Part shown: positions 19,557-32,018 of the stretch, piece by piece | How positions within the stretch are numbered: position 1 is the stretch's first letter | Layout of the letters: the number at the start of each line of letters is the position of its first letter | Made by a program: the position numbers and the translations under genes | The notes under the pieces: model-generated | Databases searched by the model: none | Told to the model about the DNA's origin: nothing | The model's input: the letters and a program-made list of their open reading frames with translations, nothing else | NCBI GenBank assembly: GCA_003439945.1 | Contig: QVRM01006598.1 | Coordinates: 62,001-126,000, forward strand | Direction: 5' to 3' | Length of the DNA: 64,000 bases | Source of the DNA: Dermanyssus gallinae | Taxonomy: Eukaryota > Arthropoda > Arachnida > Mesostigmata > Dermanyssidae

Positions 19557-20272
19557 TTGTCATCGCGCTTTCCTTTGAATAGCACCGATTATCTAGTTGA
19601 GCAGCGTAGCCGACTCACCTGCAAGAATGGTCAAAGATTCGTAATAGATCCCAGCAGACTACTGCTCTTCCACTTTAAAAAGCCACGTAGAATCGCAGAC
19701 CCGTATATACCTGTATGTGTAAATCACGTGGCTGTTAGATCTCCCTGAATTTCTTCCGGCGGTTACTAGCGATGGTAGTAGATTGCAATATATGTTTTAT
19801 GTATGCTATAGGTAACCCCGCTGTGGCAACGTACGACCACATGGGTTACGTGCCGGGGGCTCCTATATAAGACACAGAGGACATTAGACCTCAAGGTACA
19901 GCGAGGGCCAATACAATTGCGGCTACCGCGGCGGTACAAGTACTAGCCCGGCAGATCCTATGGGCCTACGGGTTTTAGAGACCAAGGTCCGTCGAGCCGA
20001 CCTACGGCGTACCAACAAATAGGTATTATGCTTTATTAAACACTCACTGCACACCTCAATCAGATCTTGCGGCATCAGATGATCATTAATTCAGATCAAA
20101 GCAAAAATATTTTTGATTAAGATTTGTTTGCGTCCTAAAATGAAGAGTTTTAAGGTACGGATTAAAATGTGGATTGACCACTGGCAGATTGTTATCAAAA
20201 ACGGGGGTGGGGAAGTAATTTAGGGATCAAAAAAATATTCCGGTTCATGTGTTCCAATAGTTTGGGTCACCT

Positions 20273-20274
<2 letters not shown>
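19557..20274. other. No supported gene
   Basis: No coding frame or repeat that I can name. On the minus strand this would be upstream of the RT relic and may be part of the same element. Confidence 0.35.
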
Positions 20275-20314
<40 letters not shown>

Positions 20315-20336
20315 CATAACATCGAGTCCCATTTTT

Positions 20337-20378
<42 letters not shown>
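20275..20378. repeat. Pair of (TA)n tracts
   Basis: TA runs at 20275-20309 and 20339-20378 separated by 29 bases (CATATCATAACATCG...). Confidence 0.95.
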
Positions 20379-20381
<3 letters not shown>

Positions 20382-21283
20382 ACTCGTTAGCATAGTAAAG
20401 CACATCGTGCCAACCGACCGCCTGTCCTGCCAAGGGTCACTCTGCAAAGGGGTGTGCACATATACGGCACAGAGGTAATGCGTTGCGACTTGAGACAGTG
20501 CTGTAGGCGACAGCTGTGGCCACTCATTTGCCACTTTGACGACGTGGCGAGAAGGCGTACAGTCATCACCATTGTCGAGGACGATTTCGTCGCCACGAAT
20601 CATGACGTTTGACGTCCTTGAGGCTCAAGGCCGCGGCCTAGACGGCACGCTTAGGAGAATCACATTCGCACACGACTTAATACGCACGCGCTGGAGCACA
20701 GATGGCGCCTGTCAGGTGTGTCGCATCAAATCGAGATTCGTTCATATATGTCGATAACTGTTCTTCAGTTTTCTTTGATTTAAACATGATCAGTATTATC
20801 CGGAATCGTACCGATTGTTTAACCTTGTGGGTCAAATAGACAACCGATTGCTGTACTATATACATAATTCCGATGCTGGAAACATACACTTGGCAGAAAG
20901 TATAACAACGAGACAATTGCTTTCCTTTTTTTCTTTGAATTAATATAGCAGACGAACACCAATAAACGTTCCTGTCTTGTAAGTAGGTTTTTATTCTACA
21001 GACTCTGAGGCAAAGTAGTATTACTCCACGCGTATCAGCGACAAAATCAGCGAGTCCAAAAAGACGCAGAGTGAAATCGACGAGGTCTACGGTGTTTTAC
21101 TCGTTACTGGTCCCGGTCACGTCTAACTAATGAACCGCTTGTCAACGCACAAAAATATGGTCACTGAGTGGTCTAACAATACACGCCGGACTAGACTCAG
21201 CTACGCGTATCGCGCATAGAAATAGAGAGCAAATACGCTACGGCGTAAGTAAGGGCGACGCGATAATTCGGGTTAGCATGCAA
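20379..21283. other. No supported gene
   Basis: Several short frames on both strands, none with a motif. Confidence 0.4.
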
Positions 21284-21601
21284 TAGCTGGAAGGTAACAG
21301 TGGCTTCTCCACAACGTAGCAGTCTTGCGCCTTTATATAGGTACAGTTAATCAATAAATTATTTCCTCTTCGTCTTCGTAGTAGTCATAGTAGTAGTAGT
21401 CGTAGTAATAGAAACCATGGTTGCCAGATAGAGCTCTTATTGCGCTTGATCTTTACGCGCCTCATATTAGGAGCTCTACCTGGCATCCACGTTTACCAGT
21501 ACGACAACTATGAAGTCTCTTACCGATTGGCTGTACCTATATATAAAGGTGCAGGGTCGGCGGTACATTGCGGTACATAAACCGCTGTTACCTTCCAGCT
21601 A
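21284..21601. mobile_element. Foldback (inverted-repeat) element, about 320 bp
   Basis: The left end TAGCTGGAAGGTAACAG (21284-21300) is the exact reverse complement of the right end (21585-21601). Moving inward, CTTTATATAGGTACAG on the left pairs with CTGTACCTATATATAAAG on the right, and GGTTGCCAGATAGAGCTC pairs with GAGCTCTACCTGGCATCC around the centre near 21453. The arms contain indels, and the left arm holds an extra (GTA)n stretch at 21379-21409. No transposase is present. This is either a MITE-like element or an inverted duplication; no target duplication is evident. Confidence 0.65.
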
Positions 21602-21719
21602 CTGCGCGCCGCCGTCGTCGATTCGAGTGATCTTGAGTGGTCGAAATTGAGCAGAGCCAGAGTCGACGAGCAAGAGGGAGGCATACTTAGAATGCGCGAG
21701 TCCCCGGTTTCTTGTTTTT

Positions 21720-21765
21720 GTTATTATTATTATTATTATCATTATTATCGTCATCATCATCATAC
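21720..21765. repeat. (TTA)n/(TCA)n trinucleotide microsatellite
   Basis: TTATTATTATTATTATT followed by CATTATTATCGTCATCATCATCAT. Confidence 0.95.
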
Positions 21766-22077
21766 CACAGAGTTACTGTGGCACTGTGAGCGCAGTGACC
21801 ACCAATGAAATTGTCATTACAGTACATAGTCGTGTGACGACGAAAGTCAACCGTTTCGGCCTGCGCCGCTACCTGGAATTGTTTTGCTGCTTGCCTTATT
21901 AGAGGCAGAGCTCTACGTCGGACAGACCAACAACCGTACAGACACCACGCATACACATAGATGCTTTAGTCAACGAGTATACGGGTGAGGCGATCTACCG
22001 TTAGACCGGCCGTCATTAGAATACTACCAGCTTGTAACTAACCTAAACAAACCGGTTGGGGATGAAACAAGGAGAGC

Positions 22078-22192
22078 AGCAATCGGAGCAGCAGCAGAAG
22101 CAGCAACATCATCAACAAAACAACAACAATAATAGCTCTAACAACAGCAACAGCAACAATAATAGCTATAACAACAACAACAACCACCAGTG
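22078..22192. repeat. (CAR)n/(CAA)n-rich trinucleotide tract
   Basis: Interrupted CAG, CAA, AAC and AAT triplets. It is open in one frame as a Gln/Asn-rich peptide (22056-22238), but nothing around it suggests an exon. Confidence 0.85.
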
Positions 22193-23335
22193 CGTCTTGA
22201 CTTTAGCTACCGCTGCCGCTAGTTCTGTTTTCTCTTAAACAACCAACCGGACGGTCACGGCCTAAGGCTAGAGAAGGAAGTCCAATCCTAGAAGGAGAAT
22301 AGGCGGTCACAACAGGACACAACCCGGCTACATATAGCAGTGTATGTAAAACAAGCACATTAGAAACGCACCAGCCCAGCAAACGAATTCTAAGAACAAA
22401 AGTAGAACCTGCTGCGGCACGGAGGGCGGGTGTGATTCTCTGTGTTCGGCCATCTAGCTCAACAGTCCTACCTAGCTCTTTAGTCACTCTCAGGAGAGTT
22501 AGTTAGGACCTTTACAACGACCTTTGCTAAAATCTAGCGTAATCTAGCACAGAACAGCCGAAAAAATATTCTATCCTTAGATATAATGTACAGCCACATG
22601 TTGCAGGACAGCATCAATGCTTAGTGCTAACGAGATAGCTAGTCGGCTTCGCGTGTTCGTTTCAACAACGCATACTAAGTACTGACCGGTCAAGTAACAG
22701 CTAAATTAGAAGTCTCGTAAGGCGTTTACAATGCCAGGATATGCCTGTAATCCAACTTTAATCATAGACAAAGTACAAACCGTTGGGAGTAATTTCGTTT
22801 GTGAAATACGTGGGGAACTAAAATCAAAGTATGTGAATCACCTTTTCGCCAGACTAAAAGGTTCTCATACCGGAAATATGTGTACATACGATATGGGCCT
22901 CTGCGCCTTCAAAGCGTCGCCGATGCACACATCTACTGAATATTGCCACAAATCACCATTATTCTATACCGCTTGCTCTATGTTGTAATCGTGCATTGTT
23001 TTGAAAGGTAAGAATTGAGCGTAGGGACACGTAGACTGAACATAAGAATCATCAGAAATAATTCAAGACAGGTGCGTGCAAGACGGGCTTGCAAGTAATT
23101 TCAAAGTCAAAGCGAACTTGGAGGAAAAGCAATCCGGCTTTAGAAAGTTTATGAGTCTCACATTAATTACGCACCCTGCTAGTGACAAGTACATCATGCA
23201 TTTTCGAGACCTCTCATGTAAAAAAAAACAGTCAAAATAGTGCAGTGTAAATGATGTTTAAAAGAGACTATTTGTGGTGAACGATAATTTCCACGACATA
23301 GAGCACGACACCAAAAAAACAATAACTGTAATCCT

Positions 23336-23338
<3 letters not shown>
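22193..23338. other. No supported gene
   Basis: An 85-codon ATG-started frame (22731-22988) has no recognisable motif. Confidence 0.4.

Positions 23339-23377
<39 letters not shown>
23339..23377. repeat. (TA)n microsatellite
   Basis: Perfect TA run. Confidence 0.97.
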
Positions 23378-23379
<2 letters not shown>

Positions 23380-24351
23380 CATGGACCAGTATGTGCGGCT
23401 ATAGAGCTAGGTAATACTCGACGAGATATAATGGCAAAGACGGTTGGCCAATCTGGTATAATTGTTGCGATGCCGACGGGGAACATACCTTCTTAAACGC
23501 ACAGTCAGAAGAATGCAGTCCTTTACACGTTTGTGTTTTATCTGCCGTTATACGGATGTTCCCTGTTGCATATTTTATGGATTGTGGTCGTGTTTCATCA
23601 TAGACGGCCCAAGTTTAACACTTTTAATACACGTGCTCCAGAGATTTAGCTTTATACAACTAGAGGGGCCGGTGGGATATCTGAATCTGTAGGCAGACGT
23701 GCAGGTGCACTGTCAGCGCGTAGCAGATGCAATAAGAAGATACTAGAGGAAATAATTTGGAAACAGAGAGAGCTGCCTTAGTACTCCGAGAAATGCTGCC
23801 CCCACAGCAAGCTCTGTTGCAGCTCTTTCAGGCAGCTAACGTCACTATTTGTTGCCGCCAATAACATCATAGCCATTAACCGTCTCTAAAAACGGTTATT
23901 GTTACTTAATCCCTTAGAGGCATTTTGCAAAACCTTAAGCTTCCTTTCTCATGCAGCATCACGATTGTTCTGTGACGAAGTGGCCAGCCAGCGAATGACT
24001 AGAGGGGCAGATGGGCAACCGGGCTGCACTACTTCCATGGTCGCAACAACAACCCTCCTGCTCCCTGCGGTATCATTACCACTGCCGAATCGTCTCAAAC
24101 TTATCTGGCTCGTTCCAGAAGGTGAGTCCCAGACTGGCACTGGTAGTTTTGATACTGTAGAAGGGACAAAAGGGCCATAAGCCCCACAGGCTAAATTAAG
24201 GCGGGGAAAAGGAAGCCAAATAATAACAGACAAAGACAGACCGCCGCCGAGAAGAACGAGACAATTGCAACAATAACCACTGTCAAACAACAATGGGGGC
24301 ACTAGAGGCCACGACAACCGTAGGGAGCTTGCAGATAAAGAGCGGAAAGAG

Positions 24352-24894
24352 TTGACGCCGGTACGGCGGATAGGAAGATGGGAAGATGGGAGAAGAGAGA
24401 CTGAATATGACGGCGATGGTCTGGATGGTTTTATGTATATTTCATCGCGGAAACGATATTGTATGGATGCTCCGGGTACAGCTTCTATGTCTCGTGGAGG
24501 CTATAACCACGCCTTCACACCAATAGACCTTCAAGGATTGATTAAATCGATGAGTTTTGCAGTCGCCAGGTGTTGGCATCTTTTCGACAGGAAAAAGAGC
24601 AACTTATCTGCTCCATTAAAATTCAGGTACCAATTGCTGTCATTGACCGGCTGGTCGATATCTTACGATTATTGGTTAAAACACAGCCTAAATCCGCGTA
24701 TTAGCTTTAAGAGCTTTTCGGGCAAGACAGTGCTCAAGGCCCGCCGTCAGAGAATCCGGTTAGCGTTGCGCACCCCAATGCCATATTTGCCTAGCTCCCT
24801 CAATGACGCTGATCTTCGCCCTATAATTTCTCGTTTTTGCAGGTTGATTTCGCTGGACAATTTCTCGGGCGGCTGGTATAGGCGCGTTAAATAA
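24352..24894 (+). CDS. Longest unrecognised frame in the quiet region
   Basis: A 180-codon open frame; it has no ATG at its beginning (the first is about 25 codons in). The protein is basic with a Trp/Tyr-rich middle (GWSISYDYWLKHSLNPRISF) and an Arg-rich part (KARRQRIRLALR). I recognise no family, and no element ends or splice context are visible. It may be chance, an exon, or an old element. The interval 23378-25990 contains nothing else that I can name. Confidence 0.15.
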   Translation: MTPVRRIGRWEDGRRETEYDGDGLDGFMYISSRKRYCMDAPGTASMSRGGYNHAFTPIDLQGLIKSMSFAVARCWHLFDRKKSNLSAPLKFRYQLLSLTGWSISYDYWLKHSLNPRISFKSFSGKTVLKARRQRIRLALRTPMPYLPSSLNDADLRPIISRFCRLISLDNFSGGWYRRVK

Positions 24895-25990
24895 AGTATC
24901 CATTAACTCTTATTAATTGATGGATTTAGTAGAGTGGACCGTTTTGGCCCAAAGTGTTTACGGTTTTGTAGCTTTCATTGTACGCGTGTCACGGGCCAAA
25001 TGATCTCATATACTTATTCTATTTCTTATTTAATCTTTTTAAAATTCCGTCTCATATCAGCGGTTCGTTGTGACCCCTCTGGGTCAAGGTCCATGCGACT
25101 AAATATGCTGAATTGTATGGCTTTGCATTATTTATTAAACCATGGTTGGTGCGCAGAGGGTTTACGTCACGCTTTTTACGTGCATGCAATTTGAATTGAG
25201 GCTCAGTGAGTGGGTGAGGGTGTACACTGGGGGTGCATTGGTCCAGTTGATACTGTGCAAACGTGAACGTGATGCATCTCGCTGATTATTGATTGTGGCT
25301 GCTAGGCTGAGGTTAGTACGACATCAACCGCACTTCTGTCATTCCAGCTGGTCGTTCTAACGGCAAAAGCCAAACCCTATTTGGGTAGACGTCTCCATGA
25401 GATTGAATTGAAGTCCATGATGAAATTTTCATTCAAAAACGCAGTGCTCACAAAATTTCACAACTCACATCATTCTCCACAAATTACTATGTCTTTCATC
25501 GATTTAAGGACCGAGTGATCCCCCACATTGAGTCATGTTATGCGAACTGATTAATATTTGCTATGTTTGTCACAAACGTTTTGGTTAAACACATAATAGA
25601 CGTGTGTGTTGCTACCATCTCTCGACAGTAGAATTGTGATATTGTGCTCTCCCTCAGTTTGTCTGTAGCGCTTTATTCCTGCGGTCGTCGCTTTCTCTGT
25701 GCCGTAAATTTTAAATGGTTTCAGTTGTCCACGTAAAGAGCGAAAGTGTACTCTTTACGAGCGCATTCCAGCGTCCAGTAGTTCGTTAAATTTGTCCAGT
25801 ACTATATGAATACGGACGTTTATAATACGCCTGGGTCAATCCTGAAAGTCTCGTCACTTTAATATCGAAATGTTTACCCACATCATTACCACACAGCAAC
25901 AACATATATTGTTGTATATTTTCACATGTCTGTGGCAAATCGAGACGACTTAAAAGTAACGCTCTCATGCGAGATCTTTCGGAATGACGA

Positions 25991-26025
25991 ATTCTGAAGT
26001 TCTTGAACGTTCAAAACTTCAGAAT
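25991..26025. promoter_or_regulatory. Near-perfect 35-bp palindrome with heat-shock-element-like core
   Basis: ATTCTGAAGTT, then CTTGAACGTTCAA, then AACTTCAGAAT: the arms are reverse complements with a single bulged C. The centre contains GTTCT-TGAAC-GTTCA, three inverted nGAAn pentamers in register, which is the consensus of a heat shock factor site. No gene lies close enough to make a promoter role more than a possibility. It may instead be a small hairpin-forming repeat. Confidence 0.4.
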
Positions 26026-28906
26026 CCTTCAAATCCGTCTTTTCGTGTTAGTTGTTGTACGTTGTTCACGATTTGTCGCGCGTGTGACAGCGGTGCTAGT
26101 GTCAATAGTGCCAGTACCCAATTTATAAAGGCTCTTTATGGACCTTTAATTCGTCCATTTTCTTCTTGAGTACGTGCAGATAGTTGGAACGGCCACAGTT
26201 GGTTTTTACTAATTTGCGCTGCTATTTACCGTCAATTTTGTGTTCTGTGTTGCATTTAGGTGTTGTCACTTCGGCGGTCAATACAATAATAATAAGTCCA
26301 TACATAAAAAATCGTCAACCCAGGGGATGCCAGAAGCTGCCTGAAATGTGCTTACCGCGGCGTGCGAGTCGCCGCCGATAGAGGTGACCCAGCCTGAAAA
26401 AAAAGATCACCAAGTGCTTCCGAAATTCCGTCTGGACAATTCTTGTGATGCTTTTCTCGTTTAAACTCCGTACATGTATGTTAGTAATGGCCGATTTACT
26501 CAAGTTGCTGAGTAAATGTTGTTACTGTTGTGTTCCTTCTGGACACTTCTTTTGATCACGACAAGGCGATATGGAGTAAACTCTATTGCTGCGGCTACAA
26601 CTTAATCTAATTGCTTTAGGCATGCCAACTTTTCACGACTTATGGTGACAATGGTTACTCTATGATAGCAGTGATTGTCAGCCACTTCTCTTGTGCTGGC
26701 TACCGGTGACAGCACCAGGACAGGCTTTTTGTTATCTCTTTCTCTTTGCTTTAGAAGAGCATACATTGCTACCGAGTAGCGGCGTACGTTCAATGCAAGG
26801 TCGAATGATTGCCGGCCATCTTCCTGTAATCCCTTTCTAAGCGGGCTCACTCAAGAAGTACTAACCGATACCTTTGGTAACACATTAAGACCAAGCGTCT
26901 TCTTAGTAATGCTCTTAAGAACACTCTGCACTGTTAACCTATAAAGATCACAGCTGCTTTGTAACAATTTGAATTCCTTCATTTGTAATTATTTTAAATG
27001 TATTTTTCTAACGCTGTCTGATCTGACCTTTTGTAGTTGTCATTGCTGAACTTCTTGACTTGCTGAACCTGTGTTCTGCAAGATTTGCCTTTCGTAGCAG
27101 CATTTTGAGGGTGCCGGCGTAGATGCGCCTACGGTGTTTAGCAGTGATGGTCTTGTAAGCTGCACCGGCTTTTCTTCCCGTACGTGTATAGTTCTGCTGG
27201 ATATATTTAACAATTTACCTGGCCTATCACGCCAAGTAGGGACTTCAAGTAGTTCGCATGCGTGTATACCAATTTGCATGCATCTACATATACATGTAGT
27301 ACTGAAGATGTCTGGCAAATAGTAATATTGAATTTTTAATGGCCTGCATATTTTACTTGGAAGACTTTTCAGATAATATCTCAGGAATTAATTACTACCA
27401 ATTGATTCCCGAGAATTAAATGCTGTCCATGAGTGACTTTGCCGCTTATAGTAGTTTGTAATTAACAATCTGTCATTTATCATTCTAAGGCAATGCCTTC
27501 GTAGTTTGAGTCAGCTGAGATTAAATAAATTGGCATAAATGTCCTAGAACATGAGTCTGCAGCCTTTTAATCATATACAAAATTGGTGTTAGGGGTCTAT
27601 AAAGATCTTCATACATTACGAAAATCAGAGTCATCTGGGTGTAGTTGACTGAGTTTTAAAATGCCTGGACTTTAAGCGAAACGTGCATTTATTCACACAT
27701 GCACTATATGGAAACGTGACATTGCAGGGTTGCACAAGTGGTGTAAATACTGCGATAACTCTGCTTGTTTGTATGTGTCCTTTGCAGAGAAATGTCTCTC
27801 CGTCACTTCCTGTACTTATGCCGAGGCTAAGTACTTCGCTTGCCTTACACGTGTTCCGCTTGGTCCCCCGACGGAATTATCTTTGGTTCGTCTCCTATCG
27901 CAAGGGCGATAAAATATGCAAATATGACTTTGACATAAAAATAGCTGACAGAGAAACATCTCTCGGTCTACGATTATGGCGAAATAATCTCGTCACAATA
28001 GGTATAATAATGCTAGTACTTACCTCTTGCATAAGCGGACTTCTTTGATTTGAAAAGCATATGCCGGCGCAAGCTGTACAAATGGAGGTGGAATCTCGGC
28101 GTGTTGCATACTTCATCGAAAATAAGATAAAACAGATTAAAAAATTATATATTTATATTCAACTCAATGCAAGTGCTTCTTATTGCTTTCAAAGGGAAGA
28201 TCATCTTATACATGGTTATTAATAAAAATCTATTTAGTATATACAATGGACAATATAGTAGGCATAGGGGACAATTTACCATATAATTGGATTCGTGATG
28301 TATGCAATAAAGCAGTTGATAATATTATATAACGAGTTCTTGGTTCTGAACATTCTCGCTTTGTGCCACACAAACATTTTGTTGATTCGATCAGATCGTG
28401 CAACTGTTTTCGACGATAATGTTTAAGAACAGCGCAGATTGTTGTTGCAAATATTAAAAAAAGATGGGAAGCCTTTCAGACTGAGATATGTGCGCAAGCG
28501 TGTAAAATTTGCTCTGACTAAAAAAAAAACCGCACACGGGTCTTACGGAAAAACTAAAAGAAAAAGATGCACAACAACGCATTTAGGAACCGAAATTATT
28601 ATATAACTTTTGGCGCATCAATCAAAGATAGAGTCAATCGTTCTCTGCATTATTTCCCTTTCGTTATCTGTGTCAGATGGTCCATAAAGTGTAAGATCGT
28701 CTGCCTAGAGTTTGTGCTTAATGGTTTCAGTTATAACGTTTTTAAGATCTAAAACGTAAGCACAGCGTGCATCTAATAAACAAAATCATTGTACATATTA
28801 TCAACGGTATCACAGTTCAGGAATATTTTTTTCAGGGATCGCACTCAGAACGAGAGTACGACTAGTTTATTTAATGTTTCATTTGTTAATAGTCAAATAT
28901 TAGTTG
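26026..28906. other. No supported gene
   Basis: AT-rich, with scattered frames of at most 121 codons (27683-28048) and no motif. A string CCGCACACGGG...ACGGAAAAAC at 28529-28552 faintly resembles the tail of the SINE at 4913-5117. Confidence 0.4.
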
Positions 28907-29575
28907 TTACTGTTACGGCATTTCTGGCGACCCTTCCTCCGGCGATGGAAGCGACCCCACTACGGCCACTGCATTGCCACGTTGAACTTCCATGGAGATA
29001 CGCTGCACCAGGTATTCTCCGGCTCGCGCGTTCTTCGTCACAACAGTTACCCTCTTTCCGAGCTTCTTGAGGAACTTGACGGTCGCCTCACCGATTGGCC
29101 CCAACGTTTCAATGGCGATCGGCTGAATTATGTATTGCGGCGACAGCTCCCTCCCTGTACTTCGACAATTTGCGACTTTCAGCAAGACGTGCGCTCGCGC
29201 CAGCTTCCCGACTTTTGCGCGCAATGTAACTGCTGGCAAGTGTACATGAAACCGTCGCGTCTCATACTAGTAGACGACCCCGTTCCCATGGTGTTAGGGT
29301 TTTTCCATCTGGGCGTAGGAGACTGTTTGTGCACATGCCGAGGGGCTCTTTCACTGAAGGAATCTGGGCGCTCTGCAGAGCACGGTGTACGACATCGTTG
29401 ATGGCGAAATGTCTTGGATGACGACCGGCACTGAACCGGCAGGACAGCGCGTGTTCCGCTGTAACGGTAACTTTGGACCGGTTCAGGAATATAAATCTCC
29501 GTGGAACAGGTCTCAACTTCGCTAGGACTTGGTCGTAATCACCCTTCCAGAAATGATATCCTTTCTCGATGGCCA
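28907..29575 (-). pseudogene. LINE C-terminal region on the minus strand
   Basis: Two minus-strand frames together resemble the C-terminus found in several animal non-LTR retrotransposon polyproteins. The upstream frame (29262-29516) reads EHALSCRFSAGRHPRHFAIND, cut here, then VVHRALQSAQIPSVKEPLG and LLRPDGKTLTPWERGRLLV. RPDG plus a later LVWD-type motif is usual for that domain and recalls a PD-(D/E)XK nuclease pattern. The frame then stops, and the next frame (28913-29239) gives YIIQPIAIETLGPIG and EYLVQRISMEVQRGNAVAVVGSLP, the conserved end of the same proteins. A further EKGYHFWKGDYDQVL string is readable up to about 29575. A frameshift and lost WD residues show it is dead. No RT was found upstream. 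Confidence 0.55.
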
Positions 29576-29807
29576 GAGGGCTTCGGAAATTTAAAAACGG
29601 ATATATCTCCTATTGTACATGGATAGGTAGTAAGAACCAAATAAATCTATGTGCCCCAGGAGTCTTCGTTTGGTGTAAAATTTGAGCTCGTTTCATCCGA
29701 CAGATAACTGTTTGTATGACTAGATAAATTACTTGACTTTATGCCATATGCTGGCCCAACCTGGTCGGCTGAGTCTCCTGCATACACTGATGGACGCGTA
29801 ATTCCAA

Positions 29808-29855
29808 TACTCTATTCCCATTGCAGTGGGATGCTACTGCAATGGAGATGGAGTA
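29808..29855. repeat. Hairpin with a 20-bp stem
   Basis: TACTCTATTCCCATTGCAGT and ACTGCAATGGAGATGGAGTA pair at 17 of 20 positions around an 8-base loop (GGGATGCT); the inner ten pairs are perfect. Confidence 0.7.
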
Positions 29856-30096
29856 CATGATTAGTCGAATTTTGTAAATTTTGTAGACGAAACTGGCAAT
29901 ATCGTTAAGCGCGCACTTAATTTCGAGCTTTACTTCCGAAATTGAACAACTTTCACAACAGTACTGTTTATCGCATTATTTAATTCCGAATAAAGAATGA
30001 CTTGATTGGAGCGACGAGTATCACGGCATAGTTTACATAAAGCGTGTTCAATTGTAGTGCGCATTGTCGCCCCGCCATGACCATCAATATCGCAAC

Positions 30097-30160
30097 GTTT
30101 GTCATTCCCAATAGCGTTCATCACAAATGTTTGTCATTCCCAATAGCGCTCATCACAAAA
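30097..30160. repeat. Tandem duplication, 32-bp period
   Basis: GTTTGTCATTCCCAATAGCG and the 12 bases after it occur twice in succession with one or two differences. Confidence 0.9.
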
Positions 30161-32018
30161 GAACGCGCTCCACGTTCGAGCTGCCAACAATTAACACGCC
30201 TCGGGACAGTTCATGCTCCACTCGCTGTAGCTGCTGCACGCCGCCGTTTGAATTGGATGTGTTTTTCTCATTCGTCTTCTTTCTCTTCGATCTTCTGTCG
30301 TTGTCTTCTATTGCTGAACTTGTTAAAAATTATTGTTGTTTCGATGCATTGTTGATGTCTATATATAGCTGCTGCTTCTCGCGTTTACTCTAGCCCTTTT
30401 TCGCGGCGTTTTCTCTCTTTGCTGTTACCACCTTGCGCTCTCTTGTTGTCGTCTGTTTTTTCCCTTGCTATTTTCCACAATCTCTCTACCCCACTACTTC
30501 CCTCAGCCTTCGGCAGCGGGAGGAAGGAGGGAGGAGGGCTTGCTCGTCACGGCATTTTTTCTTGCAATGCTGCGCGTGTCGAGGAAACGGCAGAGAGATG
30601 GGAACTGAGCTGCTGCAGTTCCGCCGATCGACTGTGACAGAACTCTGTACAACAGTCGATGCTACACTGGCCACAGTGAGTGGCATCTCGGTTGGGGAGG
30701 GGCGACGGAAGGGCAGCTGTATACGCCTGAAAGCAGGCCGTAAGGCCGTCCTATTTAATAAATATGATTCTGATTCGGTTCGGCACAATTGTCGTCGGAT
30801 TTTAAACTCACATTCTTTAGATCGTCGAAAGCATTTTTTAAAAGCACACAACGTTTTGCTAACACTTTCTCTACAATAATTCTTATTACAGCTGTTCTGA
30901 TTCAGCTGGCCGCCCACGATGTTAGGTATTCCAGACTAAATAAGCCGTCGCAGTGAATACATGTGGTGGCTGGAGCAAGAAACAATAACGGCTGTGCTGA
31001 TGGCATTGAGAACTGTTGCCGCCGTCGTGTTGAACGGTGCAAAGCTGGCGTTTCAAAGGTAAAATTCATCTTTAAGGGAAGACCGGGTGTTTCTGGCGGT
31101 TCATGCAACCCCAATTATTATATTATATTATCATTATCACAGAAATGTCTCAAAAATACAGGGTCTCAAAAAAACACAATTTGTCACAGTTTAAACACAA
31201 ATCTAAACAATAAAAGACTAAACATTGCCCGAGCTAGCACCTGCAGATACCCACAAGCTACGGCAACGCAATGTACACGCCCTCTCAGGAAACTTATCTT
31301 AATTTCTGTTAAAACTACACTAATTTAAACCATAAAAAGCACTTAAACTCATGCAAATCGCCGAAAATCGATGACAGCAGACTGCGGCGATGCCCACCAA
31401 TCGTAACCGTATATATATATATATATATGATTTACATAGACGCCTATATTAAAACTGTTAGATTCTTTTTCATTAGCTCCGTCTTACACAATTTTAGAAT
31501 AAGTTAGACCGCGTATCAGAAAAATAGAATACCAATAGCTAGTAAACGTCATCAGAATTTCAATATTCAACGAATATATAGATAATATGAAAATGTATAG
31601 TTCGACTCTTCTGTCCTCTCTAGTGGGTAGAAGCTGGTTGTTACAACTCTAAAAATTGTCCGCAGAAGACAATTCATTTGCTATATGTATTAGAATTTTG
31701 CCGATGTTTTTGAGACAATTGAGATCTCCTCTGCGCATTTTCAAACATACAGGTTGGGCAGCTTGTAAAACTCGCTGTCACTGCTCTTCACACAGGGTCA
31801 CGGCTCAAGGTCATGCTGCCCACAAATGGCAGTGTATTTATATTTTTCTAATTCTTTATAAATCCTTTCCTGAAGGCAATTTGGGTGTGGATCAGTTGGT
31901 TTGTTTTGCCCAACTGTCGGGCAGCTGCGTTGCGTTTCAATTGTTCCTCAGTGGTGACGTTAGGTGGCTAGTGCGCTAGTCGCGGTTGTCATTTACAGGG
32001 GTGCCGCCAATTCGGTTC
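30161..32018. other. No supported gene; possible LINE tail near 30760
   Basis: A frame of 148 codons (30433-30879) has a competing minus-strand frame of similar length and no motif. AATAAATATGATTCTGATTCGG at 30758-30780 resembles the short-repeat 3' tail of a LINE, but no coding part precedes it. A short TA run lies at 31410-31428. Confidence 0.35.

Noticed and set aside
19960..20000. GGGTTTTAGAGACCAAGGTCC resembling the RLE-coding GGGTTTTAGATGCCGAGG of the R2-like family
   Set aside because: The similarity is about 20 bases with no neighbouring match to the same family; likely chance.
28529..28552. CCGCACACGGG...ACGGAAAAAC resembling the SINE tail at 4913-5043
   Set aside because: Too short, with a gap, and no head or body beside it.
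30433..30917. Overlapping frames of 148 and 143 codons on opposite strands
   Set aside because: Neither has a motif, and mutual overlap suggests chance openness in a locally GC-richer stretch.
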